Origin: Myxococcus eversor
GTDB lineage: Bacteria > Myxococcota > Myxococcia > Myxococcales > Myxococcaceae
DNA: 64,000 nucleotides
NCBI RefSeq assembly: GCF_010894455.1
Contig: NZ_JAAIXY010000001.1
Location: 744,001-808,000 of the forward strand
Reading direction: 5' to 3'
The position numbers were made by a program, and so were the translations under genes. This document shows positions 30,040-40,293 of the stretch, piece by piece; position 1 is the first letter of the stretch, and each line of letters starts with the position of its first letter. The notes beneath the pieces are model-generated. The model was not told where the DNA came from. It ran no database searches and saw nothing but the letters and a program-made list of their open reading frames with translations.

Positions 30040-30438
30040 TCAGTACGTCGAGGGCGAGTCGCTGGCGGGGAAGGACTCCTTGGAAAGCTCGTCGACCAGG
30101 TCGTCCGAGCTGGTTCCTCCGGACTTCACCCCGGCGTTGCTCTGGTCCCGGTACACGGGCCCCTTCGTGGAAGGCTTGCCCGAGCCCGCGCCGCGCTTGC
30201 GACCGGTGGACGTGTCCGTGTCCGGAGCCTTCCGCGGCGAGCCCAGTCGCGCGCCCAGGAGGTTCTTCGCCCGCTCCGCCAGGTGACGCTGCTCTTCCCG
30301 CCAGTCGCGGAAGAACTGAGCCAGCTCCGGGTCTCCCGCTCGCTCCGCGTCCTGGATGAACTGCTCCGCCGTCGAGGCGCCCTTGAGCAGGTGGTACAGC
30401 GTGCTGATGACGTTGTCGTGCGCGTCTTCACCTGCCAT
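30040..30438 (-). CDS. small helical protein with ESFPASDSPS tail
   Basis: 132 residues from the ATG at 30438, which has GGGAGG upstream. The N-terminal ~65 residues form an amphipathic helix pair reminiscent of ferritin-like/DUF2383 domains (VISTLYHLLKGASTAEQF…FRDWREEQRHLAERAKNLL). A basic low-complexity linker follows, and the end carries DELSKESFPASDSPSTY, a C-terminal motif recurrent in small bacterial proteins. It is cytoplasmic. A stress role is guessed from such proteins but is not shown here. Confidence 0.7.
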   Translation of the reverse strand: MAGEDAHDNVISTLYHLLKGASTAEQFIQDAERAGDPELAQFFRDWREEQRHLAERAKNLLGARLGSPRKAPDTDTSTGRKRGAGSGKPSTKGPVYRDQSNAGVKSGGTSSDDLVDELSKESFPASDSPSTY

Positions 30439-30491
30439 TGCCGCCTCCCGAGAAAGGGTGGTCCGCCATGGCGGTAAGGTAGGCACGGCGC

Positions 30492-30520
30492 GGCGAGCGG
30501 CCCCGTGAAGGGCGCTCGCC
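30492..30520 (-). terminator. hairpin after grxC
   Basis: GGCGAGCG (30492-30499) pairs with CGCTCGCC (30513-30520) around a 13-base loop. It lies 15 bases past the grxC stop, read leftward. No clear T-tract is present. Confidence 0.5.
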
Positions 30521-30534
30521 CGCCTGCTTGCGAC

Positions 30535-30792
30535 TCAGGCCTGGAGCATGGGCTCCAGCTTGCCTTCCTTGTCGAGCTGGGCCAGGTCCGAGTACCCGCC
30601 GACGTGCGTCTCGCCGATGAAGATTTGGGGCACGGTGCGCTGGCCTCCGCTCATCTCCACCAGCTTCTCGCGCGCCTCGTCGTCTCCGGTGACGTCCAGC
30701 TCCTGGTAGTCCACGCCCTTGCGCTTGAGCAGGTCCTTCGCGCGGACGCAAAAGCCACAGTAGTTCGTGGTGTAGATCTTCACGGGCTTCAC
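30535..30792 (-). CDS. grxC: glutaredoxin
   Basis: 85 residues from a GTG start at 30792 preceded by a strong AAGGAGGAGACACC. It is a dithiol glutaredoxin: YTTNYCGFC places the redox pair at Cys12/Cys15 (CGFC instead of the classic CPYC). The TVPQIFIGETHVGGY segment holds the cis-Pro and glutathione-binding residues. It reduces disulphides and protein-glutathione adducts in the cytoplasm. It lies downstream of groEL, beyond a hairpin, and is likely expressed from its own promoter. Confidence 0.93.
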   Translation of the reverse strand: MKPVKIYTTNYCGFCVRAKDLLKRKGVDYQELDVTGDDEAREKLVEMSGGQRTVPQIFIGETHVGGYSDLAQLDKEGKLEPMLQA

Positions 30793-30863
30793 GGTGTCTC
30801 CTCCTTCATTCCCAACGTAAGGGCGTGGCCTTCCGCGCGCCACCGGGCGCATGAAAGCACGAC

Positions 30864-30895
30864 GGCCCCCGGCTCCCTGAGAGGAACCGGAGGCC
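30864..30895 (-). terminator. terminator of groES-groEL
   Basis: Stem GGCCCCCGG / CCGGAGGCC with one central mismatch, 14-base loop. A second hairpin, CCACCCCGG / CCGGGGTGG, sits between it and the groEL stop (30909-30935). Two stacked hairpins directly past a highly expressed operon make a plausible terminator, though the T-rich tail is short. Confidence 0.6.
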
Positions 30896-30943
30896 GCCTG
30901 TGGTGCGTCCACCCCGGACGACAAGCCCGGGGTGGGGGGGCGA

Positions 30944-32599
<1,656 letters not shown>

Positions 32600-32627
32600 T
32601 TAAAGTGAAGGGGTGGGGGATGCCGGA

Positions 32628-32918
32628 TTAGGACTCGATGATCCCGAGCACATCCTCCTCGCGGAGGATGAGGTGCTCCTCGCCGTCGAGCTTGATCTCG
32701 GTCCCGGCGTACTTGCTGAAGAGGATGGTGTCGCCGGCCTTGATGTCGAGGGGACGCACCTTGCCGTCCTCCTGCACCTTGCCGTTGCCGACGGCGATGA
32801 CCTTGCCCTCGAGGGGCTTCTCCTTCGCCGTGTCCGGGATGAAGAGGCCGCCCTTGGTCTTGTTCTCCTCGGCGACCCGCTTGACGATGAGCCGATCCTG
32901 CAGGGGACGAATCTTCAT
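32628..32918 (-). CDS. groES: co-chaperonin GroES
   Basis: 96 residues from the ATG at 32918. It is the heptameric lid of Gro[16 protein letters not shown] at the N-terminus, the mobile loop around [13 protein letters not shown], and the C-terminal [16 protein letters not shown] longer frame extends upstream to 33023 but passes through the 5' leader next to the CIRCE element, so the short form is right. Confidence 0.98.
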   Translation of the reverse strand: MKIRPLQDRLIVKRVAEENKTKGGLFIPDTAKEKPLEGKVIAVGNGKVQEDGKVRPLDIKAGDTILFSKYAGTEIKLDGEEHLILREEDVLGIIES

Positions 32919-33010
32919 GGTCTGCTCCTTGATGGGCGCCTCCGTCCGGGAGCTCCGGGCGGCTCTTGGCACCACTGGGGGTTGAAAAGGGCCGTGACGA
33001 CCCGCGGCAT

Positions 33011-33037
33011 TTAGCACTCGCACCTCGCGAGTGCTAA
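33011..33037 (-). promoter_or_regulatory. CIRCE operator of groES-groEL
   Basis: Perfect consensus TTAGCACTC-N9-GAGTGCTAA. It is the binding site of the HrcA repressor, which is released on heat shock. It lies about 93 bp upstream of groES and just downstream of the predicted promoter, where bound HrcA would block transcription. hrcA itself is not in the window. Confidence 0.97.
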
Positions 33038-33053
33038 CGCCTAGGCGCGGCGG

Positions 33054-33081
33054 ATAATAACCAGGGAAGTCGACCCGTCAA
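33054..33081 (-). promoter_or_regulatory. sigma-70-type promoter of groES-groEL
   Basis: Read leftward: -35 TTGACG (33076-33081), 16-base spacer, -10 TATTAT (33054-33059). The CIRCE dyad begins about 17 bases downstream, overlapping the probable start of transcription. It is the clearest promoter in the window. Confidence 0.85.
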
Positions 33082-33194
33082 GCGACGCTGACGGCCCGCG
33101 CTTCGACATGCCAAACGCCTGGCATTGCTGCTTTTTTCCCCGCACCGCGGACCTGCGGCGGAGGACGGCTGCTCGCCGCCCCCGCACGCGGAAA

Positions 33195-33221
33195 TTGGCA
33201 CTCTCAGAGGTCGAGTGCTAG
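33195..33221. promoter_or_regulatory. second CIRCE-like site
   Basis: TTGGCACTC-N9-GAGTGCTAG, one mismatch to consensus in each half. It lies 111 bp upstream of the rightward gene at 33332 and 277 bp upstream of groES. It may bring the rightward gene pair under HrcA, or be an auxiliary operator for groESL. Confidence 0.8.
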
Positions 33222-33331
33222 CGCAAGTGCTTGGAATCATTGAAACCTGATTTTGCGGCGCGGGGGGTCGGTTGTTACCGTTCCGTTATTCCCGAAGGCG
33301 CTGTCGGCCGGGTGGAAGGACGGGAGTGTCG

Positions 33332-33931
33332 ATGAGTCAACTGGTGGCGTCCCTGTCGCTGAAGGAGTTCTTCAAGTCGCTCCTGGACGAGGTCACTTCG
33401 CGTCAGCGCGTCTCGCTGGAAGAGGTGACGGAGTTCTATCTGGTGAACCTGCTGGTGGACTTCGCCAGCACCGACATGCTGTTCGACCGCCAGGAGGACG
33501 GCCGCAAGGGCCGCGAGCCCCTGGCGCTGCTCTACCACCAGGCGCTCCAGCAAGAGCGCGAGGCGCGCATCCGGACGCTGCGGCGGCTGGGGGATGTCTC
33601 CCTCTACACCGTGGGCTTCTTCTCCGGCGCGCTCCAGGGTGGGGTGGTGGGTCCGGACTATTACATCCAGATGGGAGGCACGGCGTACGGGCAGGTGGCG
33701 GACCTGTCCCCTCGCGCGGGCTTCGCGGGGATGTACCGGGAGCTGCACGACAAGTTCCGCGCGGTGGTGGAGGTGCTGGAGGAAATCTCGGCCAGGGGCA
33801 TGGTCCAGGCCGGGCCCTCCGGGGCGCTGAAGGTCTACGAGTCGTGGGCGCGCACGGGGAACGACAGGCTGGAGCGGGTGCTGGTGGACGCGGGGATGAT
33901 GCCGCACGCGAAGGGGCAGCTTCCCAACTAG
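33332..33931 (+). CDS. uncharacterised protein, possible HrcA-regulon member
   Basis: 199 residues from the ATG at 33332 (GGGAG seven bases upstream). It is soluble and mostly helical, rich in Leu, Glu and Arg, with no signal or transmembrane segment. No family is recognised. A CIRCE-like dyad lies 111 bp upstream. It is followed after 19 bp by a second unknown gene in the same direction. The pair, next to groESL and possibly heat-controlled, may encode a protein-quality or stress factor specific to this lineage; that is inference from position. Confidence 0.75.
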   Translation: MSQLVASLSLKEFFKSLLDEVTSRQRVSLEEVTEFYLVNLLVDFASTDMLFDRQEDGRKGREPLALLYHQALQQEREARIRTLRRLGDVSLYTVGFFSGALQGGVVGPDYYIQMGGTAYGQVADLSPRAGFAGMYRELHDKFRAVVEVLEEISARGMVQAGPSGALKVYESWARTGNDRLERVLVDAGMMPHAKGQLPN

Positions 33932-33950
33932 CGGTGGCACGGAGGTCGCG

Positions 33951-34592
33951 ATGATTGGCCGCGTTCAGGACCACCTGGAGGCCATCTATGGCTTCACGTG
34001 CGAAGCTCGGGCGGAGGTCTTCGTGGTGGACACGGAGGCCGCCGTCCAACTGGGGGCCACGGGCCGCAGCGACGAGGAGCTGCTGGTGCACGAGTCGGGG
34101 GACGCGCTGGAGATGGCGCTGTACCTGTCCCCCGCGCTGCTCGACCGGCTGAAGCCCTACGAGGCCGGGCCGCTGGGGTACCTGCTGGATGGGGACCTCG
34201 GGGGCTACTGCCAGGTGGCCGAGGGCGTCAGCCACTTCCTCTACATGGCCCACACGGCGGCGCACGGGCGGACGGTGTCGCTCCTGGAGCTGGAGGCGCA
34301 GGCGGAGGTGGACAAGTTCGCCATCTGCCTGTTGCCCCGCTGGGGGGAGGGGGTGGAGGCGTGGGCCCAGGAACTGCTCACCCGGCTGTTCGACCGGGTG
34401 TCCTACCGGGAGAAGCTGTCCACCCAGGAGCGCTGGCGGTACGAGGAGGCCAACCGCGTCTCCCGGCGCTTCTGCTCGCGGATGATGGGGCACGTCTCCC
34501 AACGGCGGTTGGACCGGCTGCTGTCGGACCTGCGGTACGCCTACCGGCTGGGGGCGGACGCGAAGCTGAGTCACTTCGTCCACGGTGGTTGA
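33951..34592 (+). CDS. uncharacterised protein, partner of the 33332 gene
   Basis: 213 residues, cytoplasmic, no recognised family. The N-terminal half has a beta-alpha pattern (AEVFVVDTEAAVQLG…DELLVHESGDALEMALYLS). The segment GVSHFLYMAHTAAHGRTVSLLELEAQAEVDKF is helical. The C-terminus is strongly basic (RRFCSRMMGHVSQRRLDRLL). It is probably co-transcribed with the preceding gene. The His/Glu-rich helix could bind metal, but no complete motif is present. Confidence 0.75.
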   Translation: MIGRVQDHLEAIYGFTCEARAEVFVVDTEAAVQLGATGRSDEELLVHESGDALEMALYLSPALLDRLKPYEAGPLGYLLDGDLGGYCQVAEGVSHFLYMAHTAAHGRTVSLLELEAQAEVDKFAICLLPRWGEGVEAWAQELLTRLFDRVSYREKLSTQERWRYEEANRVSRRFCSRMMGHVSQRRLDRLLSDLRYAYRLGADAKLSHFVHGG

Positions 34593-34631
34593 GTCCCCGC
34601 GGCCCTCCGCCTTCGGTTAGGGTAGGTGGGC

Positions 34632-35111
34632 ATGCCACGCGAGGCGTCCGCAGGCGGGATTGTCATCCGGGAGAGTGACGGCACCTGGGAGGTGGTCGTC
34701 ATCCGTCCGCATGGCCGTCCCCTGTGGGCGCTGCCCAAGGGACACGTGGACCCGGGCGAGACGCCGGAGCAGACGGCGAGCCGCGAGGTGCATGAGGAGA
34801 CGGGCCTCACCGCCGCGCTCGTCGCGCCGCTGGGTGAGATTCGCTACGTCTACCAGTTCCGGGGGCAGCGCATCTTCAAGCGCGTCCACTTCTTCCTCTT
34901 CCGGTACCAGGAAGGCGCGCTGGGGCCGCTGCCGGGGCCGCGCGTGGAGGTGGACGAGGTGCGCTGGGTGCCCGTCGTCCAACTGGTGCCGCTGCTCGGC
35001 TACAAGGGAGAGAAGGCCGTCGCCGCGCGCGCCGTGCGGTGGATGCGCGCCCAGGGGCTCATCCCGGAGGCCCCTTCCCCGGCCGTGAGGCCCGAGGGGA
35101 AGGGAACCTAG
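34632..35111 (+). CDS. NUDIX hydrolase
   Basis: 159 residues from the ATG at 34632; an upstream in-frame GTG at 34626 is possible. The Nudix box G-x5-E-x7-REVxEE-x-GL is complete at residues 37-59 (GHVDPGETPEQTASREVHEE). Such enzymes hydrolyse nucleoside diphosphates linked to another moiety, with Mg2+. The small size and short C-terminus fit the diadenosine-polyphosphate or 8-oxo-dGTP branches, but the substrate is not determined by the visible residues. It is convergent with rpoZ, 10 bp between stops. Confidence 0.93.
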   Translation: MPREASAGGIVIRESDGTWEVVVIRPHGRPLWALPKGHVDPGETPEQTASREVHEETGLTAALVAPLGEIRYVYQFRGQRIFKRVHFFLFRYQEGALGPLPGPRVEVDEVRWVPVVQLVPLLGYKGEKAVAARAVRWMRAQGLIPEAPSPAVRPEGKGT

Positions 35112-35121
35112 GACTTCAAGA

Positions 35122-35361
35122 CTACTTGCGGGCCTCTTCGGGGGTGTACTTCCCGGAGAGCGCCTCGCGCACGTCGCGGTCGAACTTCACGCGGCCGGTG
35201 GCCACCTCGCGCAGCGACAGCACGGGGGGCTTGTTCTTGGAGCTCTCGATGATGGGGCGGGCGCCGGCCATCAGCTGACGCGCGCGCTTCGCACCGAGCA
35301 GCACCAGCGCGAACCGGTTGTCGACGAGGGGGAGGCAGTCTTCGACTGTGACGCGAGCCAT
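35122..35361 (-). CDS. rpoZ: RNA polymerase omega subunit
   Basis: 79 residues. It has the conserved start [20 protein letters not shown], the basic helix LGAKRARQL, and a segment ending in [17 protein letters not shown]. Omega binds beta-prime, helps polymerase assembly and forms part of the ppGpp site. It stands alone here, without spoT or gmk, which often neighbour it in other bacteria. Confidence 0.95.
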   Translation of the reverse strand: MARVTVEDCLPLVDNRFALVLLGAKRARQLMAGARPIIESSKNKPPVLSLREVATGRVKFDRDVREALSGKYTPEEARK

Positions 35362-35492
35362 GGAACGTCCTTCGGATTTCGGTGGGGCTACCTGAAACGG
35401 TGAAAACTAAAGACCACCCCGGGGGGAGTCAAGGAAGGACGCACGGGCAGGGCCGCCGGGCGGACAGGCGCCGTCCCGCCCGGACCTCTGGA

Positions 35493-35846
35493 TCAGGTGT
35501 ACCACCAGGCCCAGGCGATGAGGACGACCTGGAGGGGCAGCCGGGCCCAGAGCAGGGGGCGGGGAATCTTCTTGAAGCGCTCTGGCTGGAGGGCCATCTG
35601 GAGGTTGGCCGGGAAGATGGCGACGAACAGGGCGATGAGTCCCCAGGCGGACCCCCCTCGCGTGGCTGGCACCAGCAGGCCCACGCCCAGCAGGCCTTCC
35701 GCCACGCCGCTCAGGAACACCAGCGGGCCGTGCCACGGAAGGTACGGCGGCATCATCCGCACGTAGGCGCGCGGGTTCACGAAGTGATTGATGCCACCGG
35801 CCACCATGAACAGGCCGAGCACGTACATCAGGACGGTCTTCACCAT
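35493..35846 (-). CDS. DoxX-family membrane protein
   Basis: 117 residues with four predicted transmembrane helices (about 4-22, 42-60, 66-82, 99-115). It has the DoxX-like features GGINHFVNPRAYVRMMPPYLPWHG and LSGVAEGLLGVGLLVP. Family members are small inner-membrane proteins linked loosely to redox or thiosulphate metabolism; most lack a known role. It starts 12 bp after pgm and is probably co-transcribed with it. Confidence 0.85.
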   Translation of the reverse strand: MVKTVLMYVLGLFMVAGGINHFVNPRAYVRMMPPYLPWHGPLVFLSGVAEGLLGVGLLVPATRGGSAWGLIALFVAIFPANLQMALQPERFKKIPRPLLWARLPLQVVLIAWAWWYT

Positions 35847-35858
35847 GTGCGGGGAGTC

Positions 35859-37499
35859 CTACGCCCCCGCGAAGGCGGTGTCGACGATGGCGCGTGCTTC
35901 CTGGAGGATGGCCTGGAGGTGGGCGTCGTCGCGGAAGCTCTCCGCGTAGATTTTGTACACGTCCTCGGTGCCCGACGGCCGCGCGGCGAACCAGCCGTTC
36001 TGCGCCACGACCTTGAGCCCGCCGATGTCCGCGTCGTTGCCGGGCGCGCGCGTCAGGCGCTGGAGGATGGGCTCTCCGGCCAGGCTCGTCGCCTTCACCG
36101 CCTCCGGTGAGAGCTTCTTCAGCACGGACTTCTGCGCGGGCGTGGCCGCCTGGTCGATGCGCGCGTAGTACGGCGTGCCGAAGCGCTCCGCCAGCTCCTG
36201 GTAGTGCTGCCCCGGGTCCTTGCCGGTGCGCGCGAGAATCTCCACCGCGAGCAGGTCCAACAGCATGCCGTCCTTGTCGGTGGTCCACACGGTGCCGTCG
36301 CGGCGCAGGAAGGACGCGCCCGCGCTCTCCTCGCCACCGAAGCCGAGCGAGCCGTCCAGCAGCCCGTCCACGAACCACTTGAAGCCCACCGGCACCTCGA
36401 CGACGCGCCGGCCCAGGCTTCCGGCCACGCGGTCGATGAGGCCGCTGCTCACCAGCGTCTTGCCCACGGCGGTGTCCGCCTTCCAGCCGGGCCGATTCTG
36501 GAACAGGTAGTGGATGGCCACCGCGAGGTAGTGATTGGGATTCATCAACCCGATGGAGCGGGTGACGATGCCGTGCCGGTCCGAGTCCGCGTCGTTGCCG
36601 AAGGCGATGTCGTACTGGTCCTTGAGCTTCACCAGGTTCGCCATGGCGTACGGCGACGAGCAGTCCATGCGGATCTTCCCGTCATGGTCCACCGGCATGA
36701 AGCGGAACGTCGGGTCCACCGTCGGGTTCACCACGCGCAGGTTCAGCCCGTAGCGCGTGGCGATGGGCTCCCAGTACGCGGCGTTGGCTCCTCCCAGCGG
36801 ATCCGCGCCGATGTGCAGCTTCGCGCCGCGCAGGGCCTCCATGTCCACCACGGTGCCCAGGTCCTCGACATAGGGCGTGATGAAGTCGTAGGGCTTCACC
36901 GTCGGGGCCGTGCGCGCCTTCTCGTACGGCGTGCGCTTCACGCCCGCGTTGCGGGTGGCGAGCAGCGCGTTGGCGCGGCGTTCGATTCCCGCGGTGACGT
37001 TCGTGTCCGCGGGGCCGCCGTTGGGCGGGTTGTATTTGATGCCGCCGTCCTCGGGCGGGTTGTGGGACGGGGTGATGACGATGCCGTCCGCGAGCCCCCC
37101 GGCGCCCCGGCCCCTGTTGTACGTGAGGATGGCGTGGGAGATGACCGGCGTGGGCGTGGCGCCGTCGGTGAAGCGCACCTGGACGCCGTTGGCGGCCAGC
37201 ACCTCGAGCGCCGTCTGCTGCGCGGGCGCGGACAGCGCGTGGGTGTCCATGCCCAGGTACAGCGGCCCGTCGATGCCCTGCTGCTGGCGGTACTCGCAGA
37301 TGGCCTGCGTCACCGCGATGATGTGGGCCTCGTTGAAGCTGGTGCGCGCGGAGGAGCCCCGGTGGCCGGACGTGCCGAAGGCGACGCGGTGCTCGGGCAC
37401 GGCCACGTCGGGATGCTCCGCGTAGTAGCGCGCGCACAGCTTCTCGGGGTCGATGAGGAGGTCTTCCGGCGGGAGCTTTCCAGCGAGGGGATGGGCCAT
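35859..37499 (-). CDS. pgm: phosphoglucomutase (alpha-D-glucose specific)
   Basis: 546 residues, matching the length of the E. coli Pgm type. It interconverts glucose-1-phosphate and glucose-6-phosphate, feeding glycogen, trehalose and exopolysaccharide precursors. It has GTSGHRGS (42-49), the phosphoserine loop TPSHNP (143-148, Ser145) and a metal-binding DADSDRHG near residue 305. [14 protein letters not shown] is the sugar-binding loop. Confidence 0.96.
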   Translation of the reverse strand: MAHPLAGKLPPEDLLIDPEKLCARYYAEHPDVAVPEHRVAFGTSGHRGSSARTSFNEAHIIAVTQAICEYRQQQGIDGPLYLGMDTHALSAPAQQTALEVLAANGVQVRFTDGATPTPVISHAILTYNRGRGAGGLADGIVITPSHNPPEDGGIKYNPPNGGPADTNVTAGIERRANALLATRNAGVKRTPYEKARTAPTVKPYDFITPYVEDLGTVVDMEALRGAKLHIGADPLGGANAAYWEPIATRYGLNLRVVNPTVDPTFRFMPVDHDGKIRMDCSSPYAMANLVKLKDQYDIAFGNDADSDRHGIVTRSIGLMNPNHYLAVAIHYLFQNRPGWKADTAVGKTLVSSGLIDRVAGSLGRRVVEVPVGFKWFVDGLLDGSLGFGGEESAGASFLRRDGTVWTTDKDGMLLDLLAVEILARTGKDPGQHYQELAERFGTPYYARIDQAATPAQKSVLKKLSPEAVKATSLAGEPILQRLTRAPGNDADIGGLKVVAQNGWFAARPSGTEDVYKIYAESFRDDAHLQAILQEARAIVDTAFAGA

Positions 37500-37602
37500 G
37501 TCGCCGCCAACATAAACGCGGCGCGCGACGGATGGACAACCCTTGAGAGGGAGCTGTCCTCGGGTGGACCCGGACCCTCCCGGGCTCGAAGCGGGTGCCT
37601 CG

Positions 37603-39234
37603 CTAAGAGCCGGCGGCGCCGGAGGGGGTGGGGGGCGCCTCCTGCTCGGGCAGGTAGAACGCCCCGGAGCGCGCGGCGAGCACGGCCGCGGTGAGCAGGC
37701 CCACCGTCAACCCGAAGACGACGATGCCGGCCAGCGTCACCCAGTCGGTGACACCCGAGGGCTGGAACAGCGCGGTGAAGGGCGTGGCGAAGTCGAAGCC
37801 CTTCTCGGGGGCCTTGCGCAGGTTCTGCACGGCGGTGAGCAGCGCCGTCGTCATCGCGCCCAGCACCATGCCCACCACGGCCGCGAAGGCCGCGCTGCCC
37901 AGGAGGACGGGACGGGTGACGGCGCGGGTGGTGGGGCGACTCTGCACGTCGAAGTCCGGGTCCTTCACGCCCAGCGGCACGAAGCGCGCGAGCAGCAGCA
38001 GGCCGGGGATGCCACCCACCATGGTGAACCAGAAGAAGGGCTCCCAGCCGATGGCGTACACGAGGAAGCCGGCGATGGGACCCGCCACGACGCGTGGAAT
38101 CGAGAAGAGGCTGGAGAGCAGCGCGAACTGGGTGGCGGAGAAGCGCTTCTGGGTCAGCCGCATCAGCAGCACGGAGAAGGCGCCGGTGCCCAGGCCCTGC
38201 GTCACGTTCTCGAAGCCGATGGCGATGTACATCAGCCACGGCGTGGGGGCTCCCGCCCGCGCGACGAGCACGTAGCCGATGTTGGACACAATCTGGATGA
38301 CGCCGAACACCCAGAGCGCGCGGCCCAGACCCAGCACCGTCGTCCACGCGCCGCCCACGAGCGTGCCGGCGATGGTGCCGAACAGGCCGATGGTGCCCAG
38401 AGCCACGCCCCGGTGCAGGTCGCTGTAGCCCATGTCCACCAGGAAGGGCCGCAACAGCGTGCCGCCGAGGTTGTCGGCCAGCTTGTAGAGGAAGACGAAG
38501 GCGAGGATTTCGAGCGCCCGGTGCCGCGCGAGGAAGCCCACGAAGGGATACCAGACGGCGTCCTTGAGGGACTTCGGAGGCGTGAAGGTCTCCTCCGGCT
38601 CCGGCGCGAAGCGCGTGACGATGAGCATGGGCAGGTACAGCGCCGCCAGCCCGATGACGACCCACTTCCACGACACGCGGCCCGCGAGCGTGATCGCCGC
38701 CGAGCCCGCGATGAACATGGCCGCGCGGTACACCGCCACGCGCGCGCCCACCGCCACGCCCTGCTCCTCCTTGCGCAGCACCTCCACCGCGTACGCGTCG
38801 ATGGCGATGTCCTGCGTCGCCGCGGAGAACGCCACCGCCATGGCCAGCGCGCCCACCACCCACGCCGTCTCCGGATGTTCTCCGATTCCCGCCAGCGCCA
38901 ATGTCGTGGCGAAGAGGGCCACCTGCGCCACCGCCATCCAGCCCCGCCGCCGGCCCCAGAAGGGCGGCACATAGCGGTCCATCAGCGGTGACCAGAGGAA
39001 CTTGAAGGACCACGGCGCCTGCGCCAGCGTGATGATGCCCACCACGCGGATGTCCACGCCGATGCTGCGAAGCCAGTCGGGGATGGCGATCCACACCAGT
39101 CCGAGCGGCAGGCCCGAGGAGAACGAGAGCAGGGTGACGGAGGCCGTCCGCCAGGAGGCCATGGCCCGCGCCAGACTGGCCCAGGTTCCCGGCCGTGCTG
39201 TCTGCTCCGTACTCTTGCCCTGCTGCTCGCTCAT
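37603..39234 (-). CDS. AmpG-type major facilitator permease
   Basis: 543 residues, 12-14 transmembrane helices. The N-terminal region ([30 protein letters not shown]…[12 protein letters not shown]) is characteristic of AmpG, the inner-membrane importer of anhydromuropeptides for cell-wall recycling. The motif [16 protein letters not shown] in helix 4 also matches. Helices 13-14 with a loop near residue 450 are additional, as in longer AmpG homologues. Substrate and any link to beta-lactamase induction are unproven. It is separate from pgm by about 100 bp. Confidence 0.88.
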   Translation of the reverse strand: MSEQQGKSTEQTARPGTWASLARAMASWRTASVTLLSFSSGLPLGLVWIAIPDWLRSIGVDIRVVGIITLAQAPWSFKFLWSPLMDRYVPPFWGRRRGWMAVAQVALFATTLALAGIGEHPETAWVVGALAMAVAFSAATQDIAIDAYAVEVLRKEEQGVAVGARVAVYRAAMFIAGSAAITLAGRVSWKWVVIGLAALYLPMLIVTRFAPEPEETFTPPKSLKDAVWYPFVGFLARHRALEILAFVFLYKLADNLGGTLLRPFLVDMGYSDLHRGVALGTIGLFGTIAGTLVGGAWTTVLGLGRALWVFGVIQIVSNIGYVLVARAGAPTPWLMYIAIGFENVTQGLGTGAFSVLLMRLTQKRFSATQFALLSSLFSIPRVVAGPIAGFLVYAIGWEPFFWFTMVGGIPGLLLLARFVPLGVKDPDFDVQSRPTTRAVTRPVLLGSAAFAAVVGMVLGAMTTALLTAVQNLRKAPEKGFDFATPFTALFQPSGVTDWVTLAGIVVFGLTVGLLTAAVLAARSGAFYLPEQEAPPTPSGAAGS

Positions 39235-39307
39235 GGCGGCGGACTCTATACCAGCCGTGCACGCGGCCCAGGGTGTCCCGCGCGCTTCCGCTCGGAGGGT
39301 TGCCCGG

Positions 39308-40282
39308 TTACCGGTCCAGCGCCGACATGTCCGGGCAGGAGGCGCGCACGCCCTCCGTCGGATTGAGGAAGTCCCAGCTCCGGGAGATGAACGTCACCCG
39401 GCCCTGCGCGTCCCAGCACTCGGTGTACTTCGCCCCGACGATGTCCCCCGTGAGGATCTCCAGCAGGGCCGTGCCCCGGCCGTCCGGCGCCCAGCGGGTG
39501 ACGAGCGCCACGTTCTCCGGCAGTCCCCCCGGAACGAAGTCGGTGCCCCGCATCTCGAAGGTCATCTCCGCCAGGTCTCCCTCCGCCTCGCGGTACATGT
39601 ACCGCCCCGGGAAGACGTCCGGCAGGGGGCCGAAGTACTCCAGCTCCACCTTCGTCGGAAGCCGCTGCGTCTGGTAGCGGATCTCCTGTCCGTCCAGGAA
39701 GTCGACGGAGAAGAGCCACTCCTCCTCGCGCGCGCGCTTCCAGTCGACATAGAGGCGCCCCGTCCCCTTCCGGACGCCCCCGTCGGCCTGGAAGGTGCCC
39801 TCGAGGAAGCTCCACCAGTCCCCCTCGCCCCCGCCGGTCCGGCGGTACTGCGTCTGGTAGTCGAACCGCTCGCCTTCGCGGGTCATCACGAAGCGCGTGT
39901 CGAACTGCATGTCGTTCTTGCCCAGGACGGGTCCCCACACCCTGCGGTTCGGCTCCCGCTTCGTGGGGGGCAGCTTGGTGATGTTCTCCACGGAGTCGAG
40001 CAGGGAGCCAATCGACTCGTTGATGTCGCGCCCTGTCTCATCGGTGTTTCCGACGAGGGTCGACGCGTCACCCAGCTTCTCCATGAGGGCGCTGGGGCTT
40101 CCCACCTTGCCCTGGCGCACCAGTCGCTGGCCGGTGCCGCCGCCCATGCGCTCGCCCGGAGTCGTCACCGAGAGGTCCGCGCGCTGGGGCAGGGCGTTGA
40201 GGAACTCCAGGTCGTCATTGGAGAAGTCGCCGCCGCACGCGGTCAGGGCCAACAGGAGACAGGCAGGTGCCAGGTGTCGCAT
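39308..40282 (-). CDS. lipoprotein B of the sigma/caspase operon
   Basis: 324 residues from the ATG at 40282 (GGAG seven bases upstream; the ATG at 40297 has none). The lipobox is LTAC (Cys15). The body is beta-rich with a C-terminal motif RW-x4-GRG…GDIVG…TECWD. The lipoprotein at 43218-44192 has the same length and the matching elements PPxx…WGP, GxGx5DW and RW-x4-G-x-G…GDLFG…ECWD, so the two look like diverged paralogues. It starts 11 bp after the caspase gene and is probably the last gene of the operon. It is likely a surface or periplasmic sensor or substrate. No known family. Confidence 0.8.
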   Translation of the reverse strand: MRHLAPACLLLALTACGGDFSNDDLEFLNALPQRADLSVTTPGERMGGGTGQRLVRQGKVGSPSALMEKLGDASTLVGNTDETGRDINESIGSLLDSVENITKLPPTKREPNRRVWGPVLGKNDMQFDTRFVMTREGERFDYQTQYRRTGGGEGDWWSFLEGTFQADGGVRKGTGRLYVDWKRAREEEWLFSVDFLDGQEIRYQTQRLPTKVELEYFGPLPDVFPGRYMYREAEGDLAEMTFEMRGTDFVPGGLPENVALVTRWAPDGRGTALLEILTGDIVGAKYTECWDAQGRVTFISRSWDFLNPTEGVRASCPDMSALDR

Positions 40283-40293
40283 CGAAGGCTCCT

